Below are positions 9,196 through 18,318 of a DNA stretch of 64,000 nucleotides, piece by piece (within the stretch, counting starts at the first letter, position 1; each line of letters begins with the position of its first letter). The DNA lies in assembly GCA_018110925.1 (NCBI GenBank), contig JAGAZJ010000032.1, forward strand, positions 1 to 64,000, in the 5' to 3' direction. The DNA is from Oscillospiraceae bacterium. GTDB taxonomy: Bacteria > Bacillota > Clostridia > Oscillospirales > Ruminococcaceae. Below the pieces are notes generated by a model, which ran no database searches, was not told where the DNA came from, and was given only the letters and a program-made list of their open reading frames with translations. The position numbers were made by a program, and so were the translations under genes.

Positions 9196-9278
9196 TGAAC
9201 TTTTTGTAAAAATCAGATATTGTTCCTAAAATTCTCCATATTTTCCGAAAAATATTGTTAGTTTATACCACATTGCAC

Positions 9279-9310
9279 AAAAAAGGGCGGACAGGATGAC
9301 CTGTCCGCCC
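9279..9310 (-). terminator. Terminator of the seven-FN3 gene
   Basis: A perfect 11-bp stem (GGGCGGACAGG / CCTGTCCGCCC) with a 4-base loop, followed on the minus strand by six T residues, starting 17 bases after the stop codon at 9328. Confidence 0.93.
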
Positions 9311-9327
9311 GGGAAAACTAAGTTTTA

Positions 9328-11730
9328 TCAGTAGGGAGTTACATATGCAACGTTGGAGTAGTTGGAGAACTGACCGTTGTATGCTCTTACTGCAAAACCG
9401 TATGTACTGTTGCTTGAAAGACCGCTGATCCTGCAGGATGTGCCGCTCACGCTGCCGAGTGTTACATAGGAACCGTTCACGTACTTATATACAACATAGC
9501 TTGTAGCGCCGGGAACACTGTTCCAGGAAACGGTAGCACTGCCTGCACCTGCCGAAGCGTATACGGTAGGAGTAGATACCGAGCCGCCGTTTATAGTTAC
9601 ATAAACAACATCACTGCTGGAGTAGTTGCCGGAGTTGTAGCTGTCATAAGCTCTTACTACGAAGCCGTATCTGTAACCGCTTGTAAGACCGGAAACTGTG
9701 TAGCTTGTGCCGTAAGTAGTAGTTATCTGACGGTAAGAACCGTTGATGTACTCAAAGATGCCGTAGCTGCCTGCGCCGCTTACGGAGCTCCAGCTGAGGT
9801 ATGCGCTGTTTGTACCGGAGCTTACATAGAGGGTGGGCTTGTAGAGGGAGCTGTTGCCGGGTGTAGCGTAAACAACATCACTTGTGGAGTATGTTGAGCT
9901 TGCGCCGCCGTTGCTGAACGCTCTTACGAGGAAGCCGTATCTTGTGCCGTTTACAAGGCCGTTTGCAGTGTAAGTCGTGCCGTATGTTGTAGCATATTCC
10001 TGATAGGTGCCGTTAACATATCTGTAAACCTTGTAGTAATCTGCACCGGAGATGGAGTTCCATCTGAGGGTGATGTAATTGTATCCGACTGATGTTGTCG
10101 GTCTGGGCTTGGTGAGTGTGCCGTTGGTGGGTGTTGCGTATACAACATTGGCAGAAGAGTATGCAGAGCCGTTGTTGCCGTTGAATGCTCTTACGAGATA
10201 ACCGTATCTGTAGCCGTTTGTGAGGCCTGCCATAGTGTAGCTTGTAAGAGTTGTGGTTATGAGATGTGTGTAAGAACCGTTGGAATTGTATCTGTAGATC
10301 CTGTAGGATGTTGCGCCGGATACAGCGTTCCATCTGAGGTATACAGTACCGTTGCCGGCTGTTGCCGTTACAGAGGGTCTTGCAAGGCTGCTGTAAGGTG
10401 TTACATATCTTACATCGGCAGATGTGTAGGAAGAACCGTCATTGCCGTTAAATGCTCTTACAAGGAAACCGACTCTCACACCGTTGGGAAGATTGTATCT
10501 TGTGTAGGATGTACCGGTAGTTGTTGCAAGATATGCATATCTGCCTGTGCTGGGATAGTAAACATAGATCCTGTAGGATGTTGCGCCCGAAACCGCATTC
10601 CATCTGAGGTTAGCGTAGCCGTTGCCTGCTGTTGCTGTTACAGAGGGCTTTGAAAGCGCACCGTGAGGAGTTACATATCTTACATCAGCTGATGTATAGG
10701 CAGAACCGGTATTGCCGTTGAACGCCCTTACAAGGAAACCGACTCTTGCCCCGTTGGGAAGATTGTATCTTGTGTAGGATGTACCGGTAGTTGTTGCAAG
10801 GAGTGCATATCTGCCTGTGCTGGGATAGTATACATAGATCCTGTAGGATGTAGCGCCTGTAACCGCATACCATCTGAGAGTAGCATAGCCGTTGCCTGCT
10901 GTTGCTGTTACATTGGGCTTGAGGACCTGTGCATTGGGAGTTACATACACAGCATCAGCAGATGAATAATATGAACCTGTGTTGCCGTTGAATGCTCTTA
11001 CCAGGAAAGCATATCTCGCACCATTGGTAAGATTGTTGATCGTAAATGTGGTCACTGACGGACTGTCAAGAGTTGCAAGATGTGCATATTTGCCTGTGCT
11101 GGGGAAATATACATAGATCCTGTAGGATGTGGCATTGGATATCTTATCCCATGTGAGGGTGGCACTGCCGTTACCGGCTGTTGCTCTCACATAAGGAGAG
11201 GCGGGTACAGCTGCGAAAAGGTCGAGTTCCTCCTCATCGGTAAGCTCCTCAACTGCCTCTTCTTCAAGCTGATCCATATCTACCGAAACAGAAGCTTCTT
11301 CATCAACGACATCTGCTGTCTCTTCGGGGATCTGCTGGATATCATCCTGAACAGGTGCTTCTTCGGGCTGTTCTGCTGGCTGCTCTGCGTCAGTCTGAAC
11401 ATCTGCCTCAACGGGTTCTTCTGTCTGGTCGGCCACCTCAACTGTGTCTGCCTGAACGGGAACATCAACGTCCCCGGCATCCTCGGGTGTCTCGGAAGCC
11501 TCCTCAGCCACACCGGTATCCTCAGCGGCGATCTCTGTGCTGTCAACGGGTTCAGCCGCAACAGCTTCCTCCGCAGCCGGCTCTACTGCTGTATCTGTGG
11601 GCTGACTGCTCTCCTCAGCGACTACCTCAACGGGAGCCTGCTCGGGAACCTCATCTGCGAATGCAGGGACAGTCATGCTCATGCATACAGAGAGAGCGGC
11701 AATAAATGCTATTGCTCTCTTTTTTCTCAT
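9328..11730 (-). CDS. Secreted protein with acidic stalk and seven FN3 repeats
   Basis: Encodes 800 residues. ATG at 11730 is chosen because AGGAGGG is at normal distance and the product starts with MRKKRAIAF and a signal peptide ending VPAFA (about residue 25). Residues 26-175 are dominated by Glu, Ala, Val, Asp and Pro, a likely extended stalk. Residues about 177-800 are seven FN3 repeats of about 88 residues with the common phrase YGFLVRAFNG. Repeats 1-4 are very alike and carry tyrosine-rich forms; repeats 5-7 are more diverged. There is no enzymatic module, sortase motif or C-terminal membrane helix. It may be a spacer, adhesin or matrix protein; the role is unknown. It is first in the set of four minus-strand paralogues and has its own terminator. 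Confidence 0.9.
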   Translation of the reverse strand: MRKKRAIAFIAALSVCMSMTVPAFADEVPEQAPVEVVAEESSQPTDTAVEPAAEEAVAAEPVDSTEIAAEDTGVAEEASETPEDAGDVDVPVQADTVEVADQTEEPVEADVQTDAEQPAEQPEEAPVQDDIQQIPEETADVVDEEASVSVDMDQLEEEAVEELTDEEELDLFAAVPASPYVRATAGNGSATLTWDKISNATSYRIYVYFPSTGKYAHLATLDSPSVTTFTINNLTNGARYAFLVRAFNGNTGSYYSSADAVYVTPNAQVLKPNVTATAGNGYATLRWYAVTGATSYRIYVYYPSTGRYALLATTTGTSYTRYNLPNGARVGFLVRAFNGNTGSAYTSADVRYVTPHGALSKPSVTATAGNGYANLRWNAVSGATSYRIYVYYPSTGRYAYLATTTGTSYTRYNLPNGVRVGFLVRAFNGNDGSSYTSADVRYVTPYSSLARPSVTATAGNGTVYLRWNAVSGATSYRIYRYNSNGSYTHLITTTLTSYTMAGLTNGYRYGYLVRAFNGNNGSAYSSANVVYATPTNGTLTKPRPTTSVGYNYITLRWNSISGADYYKVYRYVNGTYQEYATTYGTTYTANGLVNGTRYGFLVRAFSNGGASSTYSTSDVVYATPGNSSLYKPTLYVSSGTNSAYLSWSSVSGAGSYGIFEYINGSYRQITTTYGTSYTVSGLTSGYRYGFVVRAYDSYNSGNYSSSDVVYVTINGGSVSTPTVYASAGAGSATVSWNSVPGATSYVVYKYVNGSYVTLGSVSGTSCRISGLSSNSTYGFAVRAYNGQFSNYSNVAYVTPY

Positions 11731-12149
11731 AGTTTTCCCTCCTAAAATCTCTTGTTTCTTTTTTTGCTTTCTGCATAAAAAATGCAGCTCCAATAGATAA
11801 TTAAATTTTACCACAGACGGGCTGTGAGAGTGTAACTTTTTTATGAACTTTATTTTAATTATAAGATTTATACTCCCTATAATCAGTTACAAAGTATTAC
11901 ATTTTGTGGTTCTTTTTCCATCGCAGTCAAAAAAGTGCTCCATACCGCCAACTGACATATGTTCTGCCGGGGCATCGTCCGAAAACGATACGGAAAAACA
12001 AAATTAAATAAAAATATAAATCTTGACAATCAACCCTCTATACTATATAATAAGAAATGGTGGCTGCATACGGAACGCAGTTGCAGTGGCAGACAGTTTT
12101 TACATTCAAGATCACATCATAAGATCCCGAAAGGAGCGTCCCGTTTCCA
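11731..12149. other. Divergent intergenic region (419 bp)
   Basis: Separates the seven-FN3 gene (minus) from the RgpF/CDP-glycerol transferase gene (plus). It holds the plus-strand promoter at 12023-12051. On the minus side a weak possible -10 (TAAAAT, 11810-11805) has no convincing -35. It is A+T rich; no small open frame with a ribosome binding site was seen. Confidence 0.6.
12023..12051 (+). promoter_or_regulatory. Consensus promoter of the RgpF fusion-tagD pair
   Basis: TTGACA (12023-12028), exactly 17 bases, TATAAT (12046-12051). The implied leader is about 90 nt long before the ATG at 12150. Confidence 0.88.
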
Positions 12150-14600
12150 ATGGGCATAGTTAGCAAGTTCAAAAAAGCGTTGTGGGTGTTAAAGCACAAG
12201 AGCAAAGTCATATCATATGTTGCCGCTCAGTACAACAATGAGATGAATTTCAGAAAGAATGTTGAAATTATCAGGAACTCCCCTCTTTTTGATGAGGATT
12301 ATTACAGACGCAATCACATAGAACTCCATAAGGTCAAGGATCTCGCCGCACACTATCTGAGACACGGCGGATTTGAAAGAAGAGACCCGTGTGAGACATT
12401 CAGCAGTTCCGAATACCTTGCGATCCATGCAGATGTCGCCAAAGCCAAGATGAACCCCCTTGTCCACTACGAGGAACACGGCCGTAACGAAAACCGCGAG
12501 ATATCTCATCTGCAATTAAAAAACGACGTGACATTTCCGGATCAGGCTGTCGAAACAGAACGCACCTATTCATTGAAACCCTGTGTACATCATCGCACAG
12601 CGATACTGTCATGCTTTTTCGCAAAGGGGGAGATACCCAAGACCCTGTTCATGCTTATGGATGGTCTTAAAGAAATTGCCGACAACATAGTTCTTGTGGG
12701 CGACTGCAAGATAATACCCTCTGAGCTTGACAAGCTGTCTGACTATGTATGCTATGCAAAGTTTGTACGCCACAACCAGTATGATTTCGGTTCATACAAT
12801 ATAGGTCTCCGGTATGCCCGTGAAAACGGTCTTCTGACAAACGACATCGCAGAGGAGCTCGTCGTTCTGAACGATTCCTGCTACGGGCCTGTATATCCTT
12901 TTTCTGAATCGGTAGCCAAAATGAGTTCTCCCAAGATCGATTTCTGGGGACTCAGCGGATACAAGACTGCCATATTCAAAAAGCACATATCATCTTATTT
13001 CTTCGTGTTCAAGCGCAACATACTCGATACAGAATATCTCGATGAATTCATCGGTACCATAGAGGGGCAATTAGACCGAAGCAAGGTCATAATAAAATAT
13101 GAGACCGAGCTCACCGGCTTCCTCGCAGGCAAAGGCTTCAGATATGATGCGATATGCTTCAGAAATGACCTCAGCGTATTCAACCACCCGGTCACATTCC
13201 TCAAAGAATACCGTATCCCTCTTATAAAGAAGAAAGCATTCCAGCGTGTGTCGAAGGAAGACATTAACGAAGCTCTCGACATAATAAGAGAGAATAATCC
13301 GGAGCTTGCGGCAGAGATAAAAGTGACCTCACCCATCGGCAATGAGTTTCATATACCTACTGTCGAGGAACACTACGCTATGCTGCCCGAGATCGTGAAG
13401 AAAAAGATCGAAAAGCATAAGAACGGTGAAAAGCTGACCGTCGCTTTTCTTGTGAGCAACATATCCATGTTCCCGTCAAGGCCTCTGTATGAAAGAATGC
13501 TCGATGAACCCGCATTTGACCCCTATGTTGTCATCATCCCCGATATGCGGTGGAAGAATGATGTCGTAGCAGAAATAAACCGTCAGGGAAGGCTTCTCTC
13601 TCAGAGCAACGTCTCCGAAGACAGAATAATATACGCAAGAAAAGATGAGCTGAACAGGTGGATAGACATATGCTCGGATATGGACATAGTGTGCTATAAT
13701 ACACCTTATCTGAATATATCCCAGTTCCCGTACAACCACAAATTCTGCTCAGGCAGAGATTTTCTCCCCATTATGGTGAATTACGGATTTTACCGTTCAA
13801 AGTACGATGACAAGATACTCTCCCTCGATTCGTACAGGTATATGTGGAAATCATTCTTTGAATGCAATGACACGATACAGCAATACAGAAACAACTATGC
13901 CTATGCTGACAGGAACGCTTCCCTGGTCGGCTATATAAAGATGGACGCCCTTGCCGGATGCCGCAGAAGCGAGGAGCAGACAAGGACACGCGTACTGGTC
14001 GCACTTCATCACTCGATCGACGGCGGCAAGAAAGACCCGAAAGCCAAAAACAATAATGAGATACTCAATCTCGGCAATTTCCTGAGATACCTCGATTTCT
14101 TCACCGAGCTCCCCGACAGATATCCCGATATAGACTTTGTGTACAGGCCTCACCCCTTCCTCATAACCACACTGAAAAAGCCCACATTCTGGGGCGTTGT
14201 CAAGACCGACGAATTTATAACGGAAATGAGAAGCAAGCCCAATGTCATCTGGGATGACAGTGACAACTATTTCCAGGTGTTTGCGGAGTCCGATGCCTGC
14301 ATACAGGACTGCGGCTCGTTCCTCGTTGAGTATCAGTTCACGGGCAAGCCCTGCTGCTATATGCTCAAATCCCCCTCCGACATTGACGAAAAATTCGTTG
14401 AGCTCGGCAAGAAGTGCCTTGATCAGTGCTACATCGCATACGATACCGACGCTATCGACAGCTTCATAAACGACGTTGTTATTGCAGGCAATGACACAAA
14501 GGCCGAGGGCAGGGACGAACTCCGCAAGGAGATAATGACAAACTATCCCCACGCCGCAGATGCCGCTCTTGACGTGATTAAGAAGGAACTGGGCATATGA
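12150..14600 (+). CDS. RgpF-type / CDP-glycerol glycerophosphotransferase fusion
   Basis: Encodes 816 residues; AAAGGAG precedes the start at a slightly long 13-base spacing. Residues about 45-125 hold two copies of a short unit (FDEDYYRRN...HYLRHG and SSEYLAIHADV...PLVHYEEHG) common beside rhamnan-synthesis domains. Residues about 145-380 are an RgpF (rhamnan synthesis F) domain with VLNDSCYGPVYPF and YDFGSYNIGL. Residues about 420-816 resemble the CDP-glycerol:poly(glycerophosphate) transferase family, with YRPHPFL and a SDACIQDCGSFLVEYQFTGKP block. tagD lies 13 bases downstream and would supply CDP-glycerol. I infer an enzyme acting on a rhamnose-containing wall polymer and adding glycerol phosphate. 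No signal peptide or membrane helix: cytoplasmic. Confidence 0.85.
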   Translation: MGIVSKFKKALWVLKHKSKVISYVAAQYNNEMNFRKNVEIIRNSPLFDEDYYRRNHIELHKVKDLAAHYLRHGGFERRDPCETFSSSEYLAIHADVAKAKMNPLVHYEEHGRNENREISHLQLKNDVTFPDQAVETERTYSLKPCVHHRTAILSCFFAKGEIPKTLFMLMDGLKEIADNIVLVGDCKIIPSELDKLSDYVCYAKFVRHNQYDFGSYNIGLRYARENGLLTNDIAEELVVLNDSCYGPVYPFSESVAKMSSPKIDFWGLSGYKTAIFKKHISSYFFVFKRNILDTEYLDEFIGTIEGQLDRSKVIIKYETELTGFLAGKGFRYDAICFRNDLSVFNHPVTFLKEYRIPLIKKKAFQRVSKEDINEALDIIRENNPELAAEIKVTSPIGNEFHIPTVEEHYAMLPEIVKKKIEKHKNGEKLTVAFLVSNISMFPSRPLYERMLDEPAFDPYVVIIPDMRWKNDVVAEINRQGRLLSQSNVSEDRIIYARKDELNRWIDICSDMDIVCYNTPYLNISQFPYNHKFCSGRDFLPIMVNYGFYRSKYDDKILSLDSYRYMWKSFFECNDTIQQYRNNYAYADRNASLVGYIKMDALAGCRRSEEQTRTRVLVALHHSIDGGKKDPKAKNNNEILNLGNFLRYLDFFTELPDRYPDIDFVYRPHPFLITTLKKPTFWGVVKTDEFITEMRSKPNVIWDDSDNYFQVFAESDACIQDCGSFLVEYQFTGKPCCYMLKSPSDIDEKFVELGKKCLDQCYIAYDTDAIDSFINDVVIAGNDTKAEGRDELRKEIMTNYPHAADAALDVIKKELGI

Positions 14601-14613
14601 AAGGAACGTCACA

Positions 14614-15009
14614 ATGAAACGTGTAATAACATACGGCACATTTGACCTGCTCCATTACGGCCATATCAATCTGCTCCGCAGGGCGAAGGCTTTGGGCGAT
14701 TATCTTGTGGTCGCTCTTTCGACGGATGAATTCAACTGGGTGGAGAAGAGCAAAAAGTGCTACTTCACATATGAACAGCGCAAGGAGCTTCTTGAATCCA
14801 TCCGCTATGTGGATCTGGTCATCCCCGAGAACTGCTGGGAGCAGAAGAAGACAGACATACATGAATATCACATAGATACCTTTGTGATGGGCGATGACTG
14901 GAAAGGCAAATTTGACTTTCTCCGTGACGAGGGAGCCGAAGTCGTGTACCTCCCCAGAACTCCCGAAATAAGCACCACTCAAATAAAGGCAGATCTCTCG
15001 ATCAAATAA
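14614..15009 (+). CDS. tagD: Glycerol-3-phosphate cytidylyltransferase
   Basis: Encodes 131 residues, the usual TagD length. It makes CDP-glycerol from CTP and sn-glycerol 3-phosphate in the cytoplasm. Nucleotidyltransferase signatures are present: GTFDLLHYGH (HxGH, residues about 8-17) and the C-terminal PEISTTQIK block. GAAAGG precedes the ATG. It lies 13 bases after the RgpF/CDP-glycerol-transferase fusion gene and is presumably co-transcribed. No other teichoic-acid gene is in the window, so the CDP-glycerol is probably used by that neighbour. Confidence 0.95.
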   Translation: MKRVITYGTFDLLHYGHINLLRRAKALGDYLVVALSTDEFNWVEKSKKCYFTYEQRKELLESIRYVDLVIPENCWEQKKTDIHEYHIDTFVMGDDWKGKFDFLRDEGAEVVYLPRTPEISTTQIKADLSIK

Positions 15010-15014
15010 GGCAT

Positions 15015-15048
15015 CAGCCGCCCCTGTTCTCACGGACAGAGGCGGCTG
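15015..15048. terminator. Stem-loop between convergent operons
   Basis: CAGCCGCCCCTGT pairs with ACAGAGGCGGCTG (one mismatch) in the 45-bp gap between tagD and the convergent methyltransferase-kinase gene. The U-tracts on both sides are poor, so termination in either direction is only probable. Confidence 0.5.
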
Positions 15049-15054
15049 TATCTA

Positions 15055-16491
15055 TCATGTTTTGTATGCGGTCCTGAGCCTTTTCAGAGCCTGTCTGTAT
15101 CCTGTTCCCCTGCCCGAAATCACCGCCGTGCGCCGCTGAAATCTGACATCACCCTCGATATACCGCTGAAATCTCAGCTCCAGATCATAGAACGCAGACA
15201 CCCTGCCGCTGATGCCAAGATGCTCATATATCTCCTTTTTAAGGGTTGCTCTTCCGGGTAGCTTTTCCGCTTTCTGAAACAGATAGAACACCGCACGGAA
15301 TATCACAAAGTCAACAGGTATCGTAAAATCAAAGCAGAACTCATAGTCCGTGACCGTCCATATGCCGTCGTGTACTATGATATTGTCAAAGCACATATCT
15401 ATATCGGTATACTCCAGAGAATACGCATCATCATCATAGTCCCCGAATATCGCCGAGAAACCCTCAGACGGAACGAACCTGTATGCCGCACGGGAGCGCA
15501 GTACGGAAGCAAAACGGTATATGAGTTCCTTTGCCGTCTGTACCTCTCCCGACCTGATGTGCCCTGTAATAAGGTCAAAAAGCTCTGTTCCCCTCACATA
15601 TTCAAAGGTCACGGGAGAAGCGGCGGTCATCCTGTTCACATCTATGAATGAGCCCTCAAACACCTTGCTCAGTCTTTCAAATGAGAGCACCATATGCTCT
15701 GTGTGCCCGACACTCTTTTCAAGGGGCGTCTTTGTTATGTATATCTCATCCTGACGGTATATCCCCGTGATGATGCGCATATCCTCACGGCGCATAACGG
15801 AAAATTTGCAGTAGTCACATATGTCCTGCTTTTTGGTATACAGCTCCACAGCACGTACATCGCAGAATGAATGGTCTTTCATAAGGTCTTCGTACCGTCC
15901 GCTCTTGCAGGTCTCGGGGCAGAAAAACAGCTCGCTCTCCGTGGGAAGCCTGTTGTCTGAAAAAACATACAGCAGGTCTCTCTTCACAGAGGGATAGGGG
16001 TAGTATACCCGTATATCGTGCTTCACCCGTAACAGCTGAGCATCATCGGCGCCTGTCAGCACAAAGAGCTTCGCATCATCTCTCAGAAGAGGGATAAGCT
16101 CATCCAGCACATCGCCTATATCCCGTTCATCACAGGTCATATCTGCAAAAACAAGATCATATTTTCTTGTCATGTCCGCCTTGTTCAGATAAACAGCCTT
16201 GTCACCGTTCCTGAGCCTGTTCAGCCGCAAAAGGTCTTCATCGCTCTCTGCCGCAAAGACATTGTCACACAGCTCTGAGAGCTTTTCCGTAAAACACCCG
16301 ACACCGCTGTTTATCTCCAGAACATCATGATATCTTCTGTCGCAGGCAAAATACACTATATTCTGCGACTCATAGCATATCTCGTCTGTGACATCGTTGT
16401 TTCGGGCTGTATATGCCGCCCTGTTTCGGTCGGACGGGTCAATATGCAAATAAATATACTCAAACAGAGCATACCGTTCTTTATCAGTCAT
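15055..16491 (-). CDS. SAM methyltransferase / kinase-like fusion, possible glycan terminator
   Basis: Encodes 478 residues. Residues about 30-190 look like a class I SAM-dependent methyltransferase, with VLEINSGVGCFTEKL as motif I and YDLVFADMTCDE as the motif II region. Residues about 260-430 look like a small kinase or aminoglycoside-phosphotransferase-type fold: DIDMCFDNIIV matches the catalytic loop pattern xxDxxxxN, followed by TDYEFCFDF at the metal-binding position. Methyltransferase plus kinase in one protein is the plan of WbdD, which caps O9a polymannose in E. coli before ABC export. Its place as last gene of an ABC-exported rhamnan operon suggests a similar capping role, by inference. 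It overlaps the RgpF gene by 4 bases (ATGA). Confidence 0.7.
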   Translation of the reverse strand: MTDKERYALFEYIYLHIDPSDRNRAAYTARNNDVTDEICYESQNIVYFACDRRYHDVLEINSGVGCFTEKLSELCDNVFAAESDEDLLRLNRLRNGDKAVYLNKADMTRKYDLVFADMTCDERDIGDVLDELIPLLRDDAKLFVLTGADDAQLLRVKHDIRVYYPYPSVKRDLLYVFSDNRLPTESELFFCPETCKSGRYEDLMKDHSFCDVRAVELYTKKQDICDYCKFSVMRREDMRIITGIYRQDEIYITKTPLEKSVGHTEHMVLSFERLSKVFEGSFIDVNRMTAASPVTFEYVRGTELFDLITGHIRSGEVQTAKELIYRFASVLRSRAAYRFVPSEGFSAIFGDYDDDAYSLEYTDIDMCFDNIIVHDGIWTVTDYEFCFDFTIPVDFVIFRAVFYLFQKAEKLPGRATLKKEIYEHLGISGRVSAFYDLELRFQRYIEGDVRFQRRTAVISGRGTGYRQALKRLRTAYKT

Positions 16492-18299
16492 GATCTGTCT
16501 CCGTAGCGAATCTTGTAGTACAGTGCCTTCAACGGGGCTGGGAGCATCTTCTTTACAGTATCCTTGATCTCATCCCTGTCTATGCTGACCCTGCCCGTCT
16601 TTTTTTCGGTCTTCCTGCCGCCTTTACTGCCGACAGACCTGAGACAAGCTTCGAGGTTATCCGTCCTTACTCCCTGCCTGCCAAGTCTTTCAAGCAGACT
16701 GTCCGCAGTATAGCGCTGGTTTGTGAGTTCATAGCCTGCATATCCCACGCTGTAAATCCAGCCCGTGGCAAGACCGAGCTTCGCCGCAGTGTAGGGCAGT
16801 ACACGCATCATATCCGACTGGTCATATTTCAGCTCTTCGGCATGATCCGTAAGATCTGCCATTATCTCCGTCCTGCACCAGAAGCATGAGCTTCCTGCCG
16901 CATTTATCTTTCCCGTATCGGGACGAACACCCACAATGTCCGCAAGGGCGGATAACGTTTCTTTGCTGTTGTCATGAGGATCCGCCGATCGGCCGTGATG
17001 CGGGCGGAACGGCGTCAGAAGCCCAAGATACGGCTTTCTGTCCATAAGCTCTGTCACACTGCGTATATAGCCCGGACTGCCGACAGTGTTTTCCCACGCT
17101 ATGCGCTCCGTATCCCTGATTACCGTTGAATAGTCTCTCTCCGAGGGCTCATAGTCATGCACGAAGCACATATACCTGTATCCCGATATTTTCCTGTACG
17201 GAAGCGGAACGCCGTCCGAGTGATAAATGCCCTTTATACCCGTATTTTCGCACAATGAAACAAGCCTGTTCTTCTTTTCATCAGTGTCGGTGAATATCAC
17301 TGCGTCAACTTCTTCGGGCAGACCGGAAAGATACCTGACACACTGTTCAAATCTGTCCTCACAGACGAGCCGTGCAACAATGATGCTCCTGTTCGTTGAC
17401 TGCGCATCGCATCGCTCCGGAAGCACATAGTCAAGACCAAGAGCCGTCTTAACATCATAAGGGTCATACTTTCTCATGATATGCTCGAATATCATTGATA
17501 CATCATAATCGTAGTTTTTCTCCACATATTCAAGACTGCGGAAAAGGTCAGAACCGTTTGAATAGGTAAGGTATCTGTCACGCCCGATATAGAAGGATCG
17601 GCGCTTTATTACGGGGTAACGCATGTCGGCGATCATCGCATACAAGTTGAAGCTGTGATTGTCAAAATTTCTTGCCCTGTTACCGCTCTCATACTCTGCG
17701 GTGTCGCAAAGCACGCCCCACTTGTATCCGAGGTCGGCAAACTGCTGTGTCAGCACCGCCACAAACTTCTCGGCCGCCTCATTATAGTTTGTGTACAGAG
17801 GCTGTTTCTCCCAGAAGGAATAGAAATCCATGCTGTGCAGCAGCTTTTTCTCAAACACAAGAAAGTATGTCTGTATATATCTCGGACGATAGCCGTAGGG
17901 GCAAAGCCCCGAACCATCCACCGCGCCGTGTACGCTCAGTCCCCACAGATCAAGCTCGCGGTTGTCCATCTCGCTGAATATATCCTCAAACGGATAAAAA
18001 GGTCCGAAGAAAGAGTCATTGAACAGCACAAGCGTGTCATAGCCGTTCAGCTTCTCTCTTCCGCAGACCTCCGTTATGCCCGTTTTCCATGCGGCTATGT
18101 CAAGGCCGACATTCTCCCTCTTGATTACCTCATCACTGAGCTCAGACAGCATAGCCGAAGCCGCACCGTCAGCACTGCCGTTTATTATGGTGATAAGATG
18201 GTCGAGTGAAGGACGGATGCTTTCAAGCAGATATCTTATATATCTGTCCGCCCTGCCGTCCTTGTCAAAAAACAAAAATATACCCAGTCGCTTTTTCAT
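16488..18299 (-). CDS. rgpF: Rhamnan synthesis protein RgpF
   Basis: Encodes 603 residues, near the usual RgpF length of about 580. Family signatures are KRENVGLDIAAWKTG, LVLFNDSFFGPFYPF, DLWGLSVHG and the C-terminal WCRTEIM region. RgpF proteins take part in assembling rhamnose-glucose wall polysaccharides and are thought to be rhamnosyltransferases. No signal peptide; cytoplasmic or membrane-associated. It sits 19 bases after the ABC ATPase gene and overlaps the methyltransferase-kinase gene by ATGA, implying translational coupling. The same domain occurs in the convergent fusion gene at 12150, so the locus has two RgpF copies. Confidence 0.9.
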   Translation of the reverse strand: MKKRLGIFLFFDKDGRADRYIRYLLESIRPSLDHLITIINGSADGAASAMLSELSDEVIKRENVGLDIAAWKTGITEVCGREKLNGYDTLVLFNDSFFGPFYPFEDIFSEMDNRELDLWGLSVHGAVDGSGLCPYGYRPRYIQTYFLVFEKKLLHSMDFYSFWEKQPLYTNYNEAAEKFVAVLTQQFADLGYKWGVLCDTAEYESGNRARNFDNHSFNLYAMIADMRYPVIKRRSFYIGRDRYLTYSNGSDLFRSLEYVEKNYDYDVSMIFEHIMRKYDPYDVKTALGLDYVLPERCDAQSTNRSIIVARLVCEDRFEQCVRYLSGLPEEVDAVIFTDTDEKKNRLVSLCENTGIKGIYHSDGVPLPYRKISGYRYMCFVHDYEPSERDYSTVIRDTERIAWENTVGSPGYIRSVTELMDRKPYLGLLTPFRPHHGRSADPHDNSKETLSALADIVGVRPDTGKINAAGSSCFWCRTEIMADLTDHAEELKYDQSDMMRVLPYTAAKLGLATGWIYSVGYAGYELTNQRYTADSLLERLGRQGVRTDNLEACLRSVGSKGGRKTEKKTGRVSIDRDEIKDTVKKMLPAPLKALYYKIRYGDRS

Positions 18300-18318
18300 A
18301 GGTCATGACCTCTCGGCA

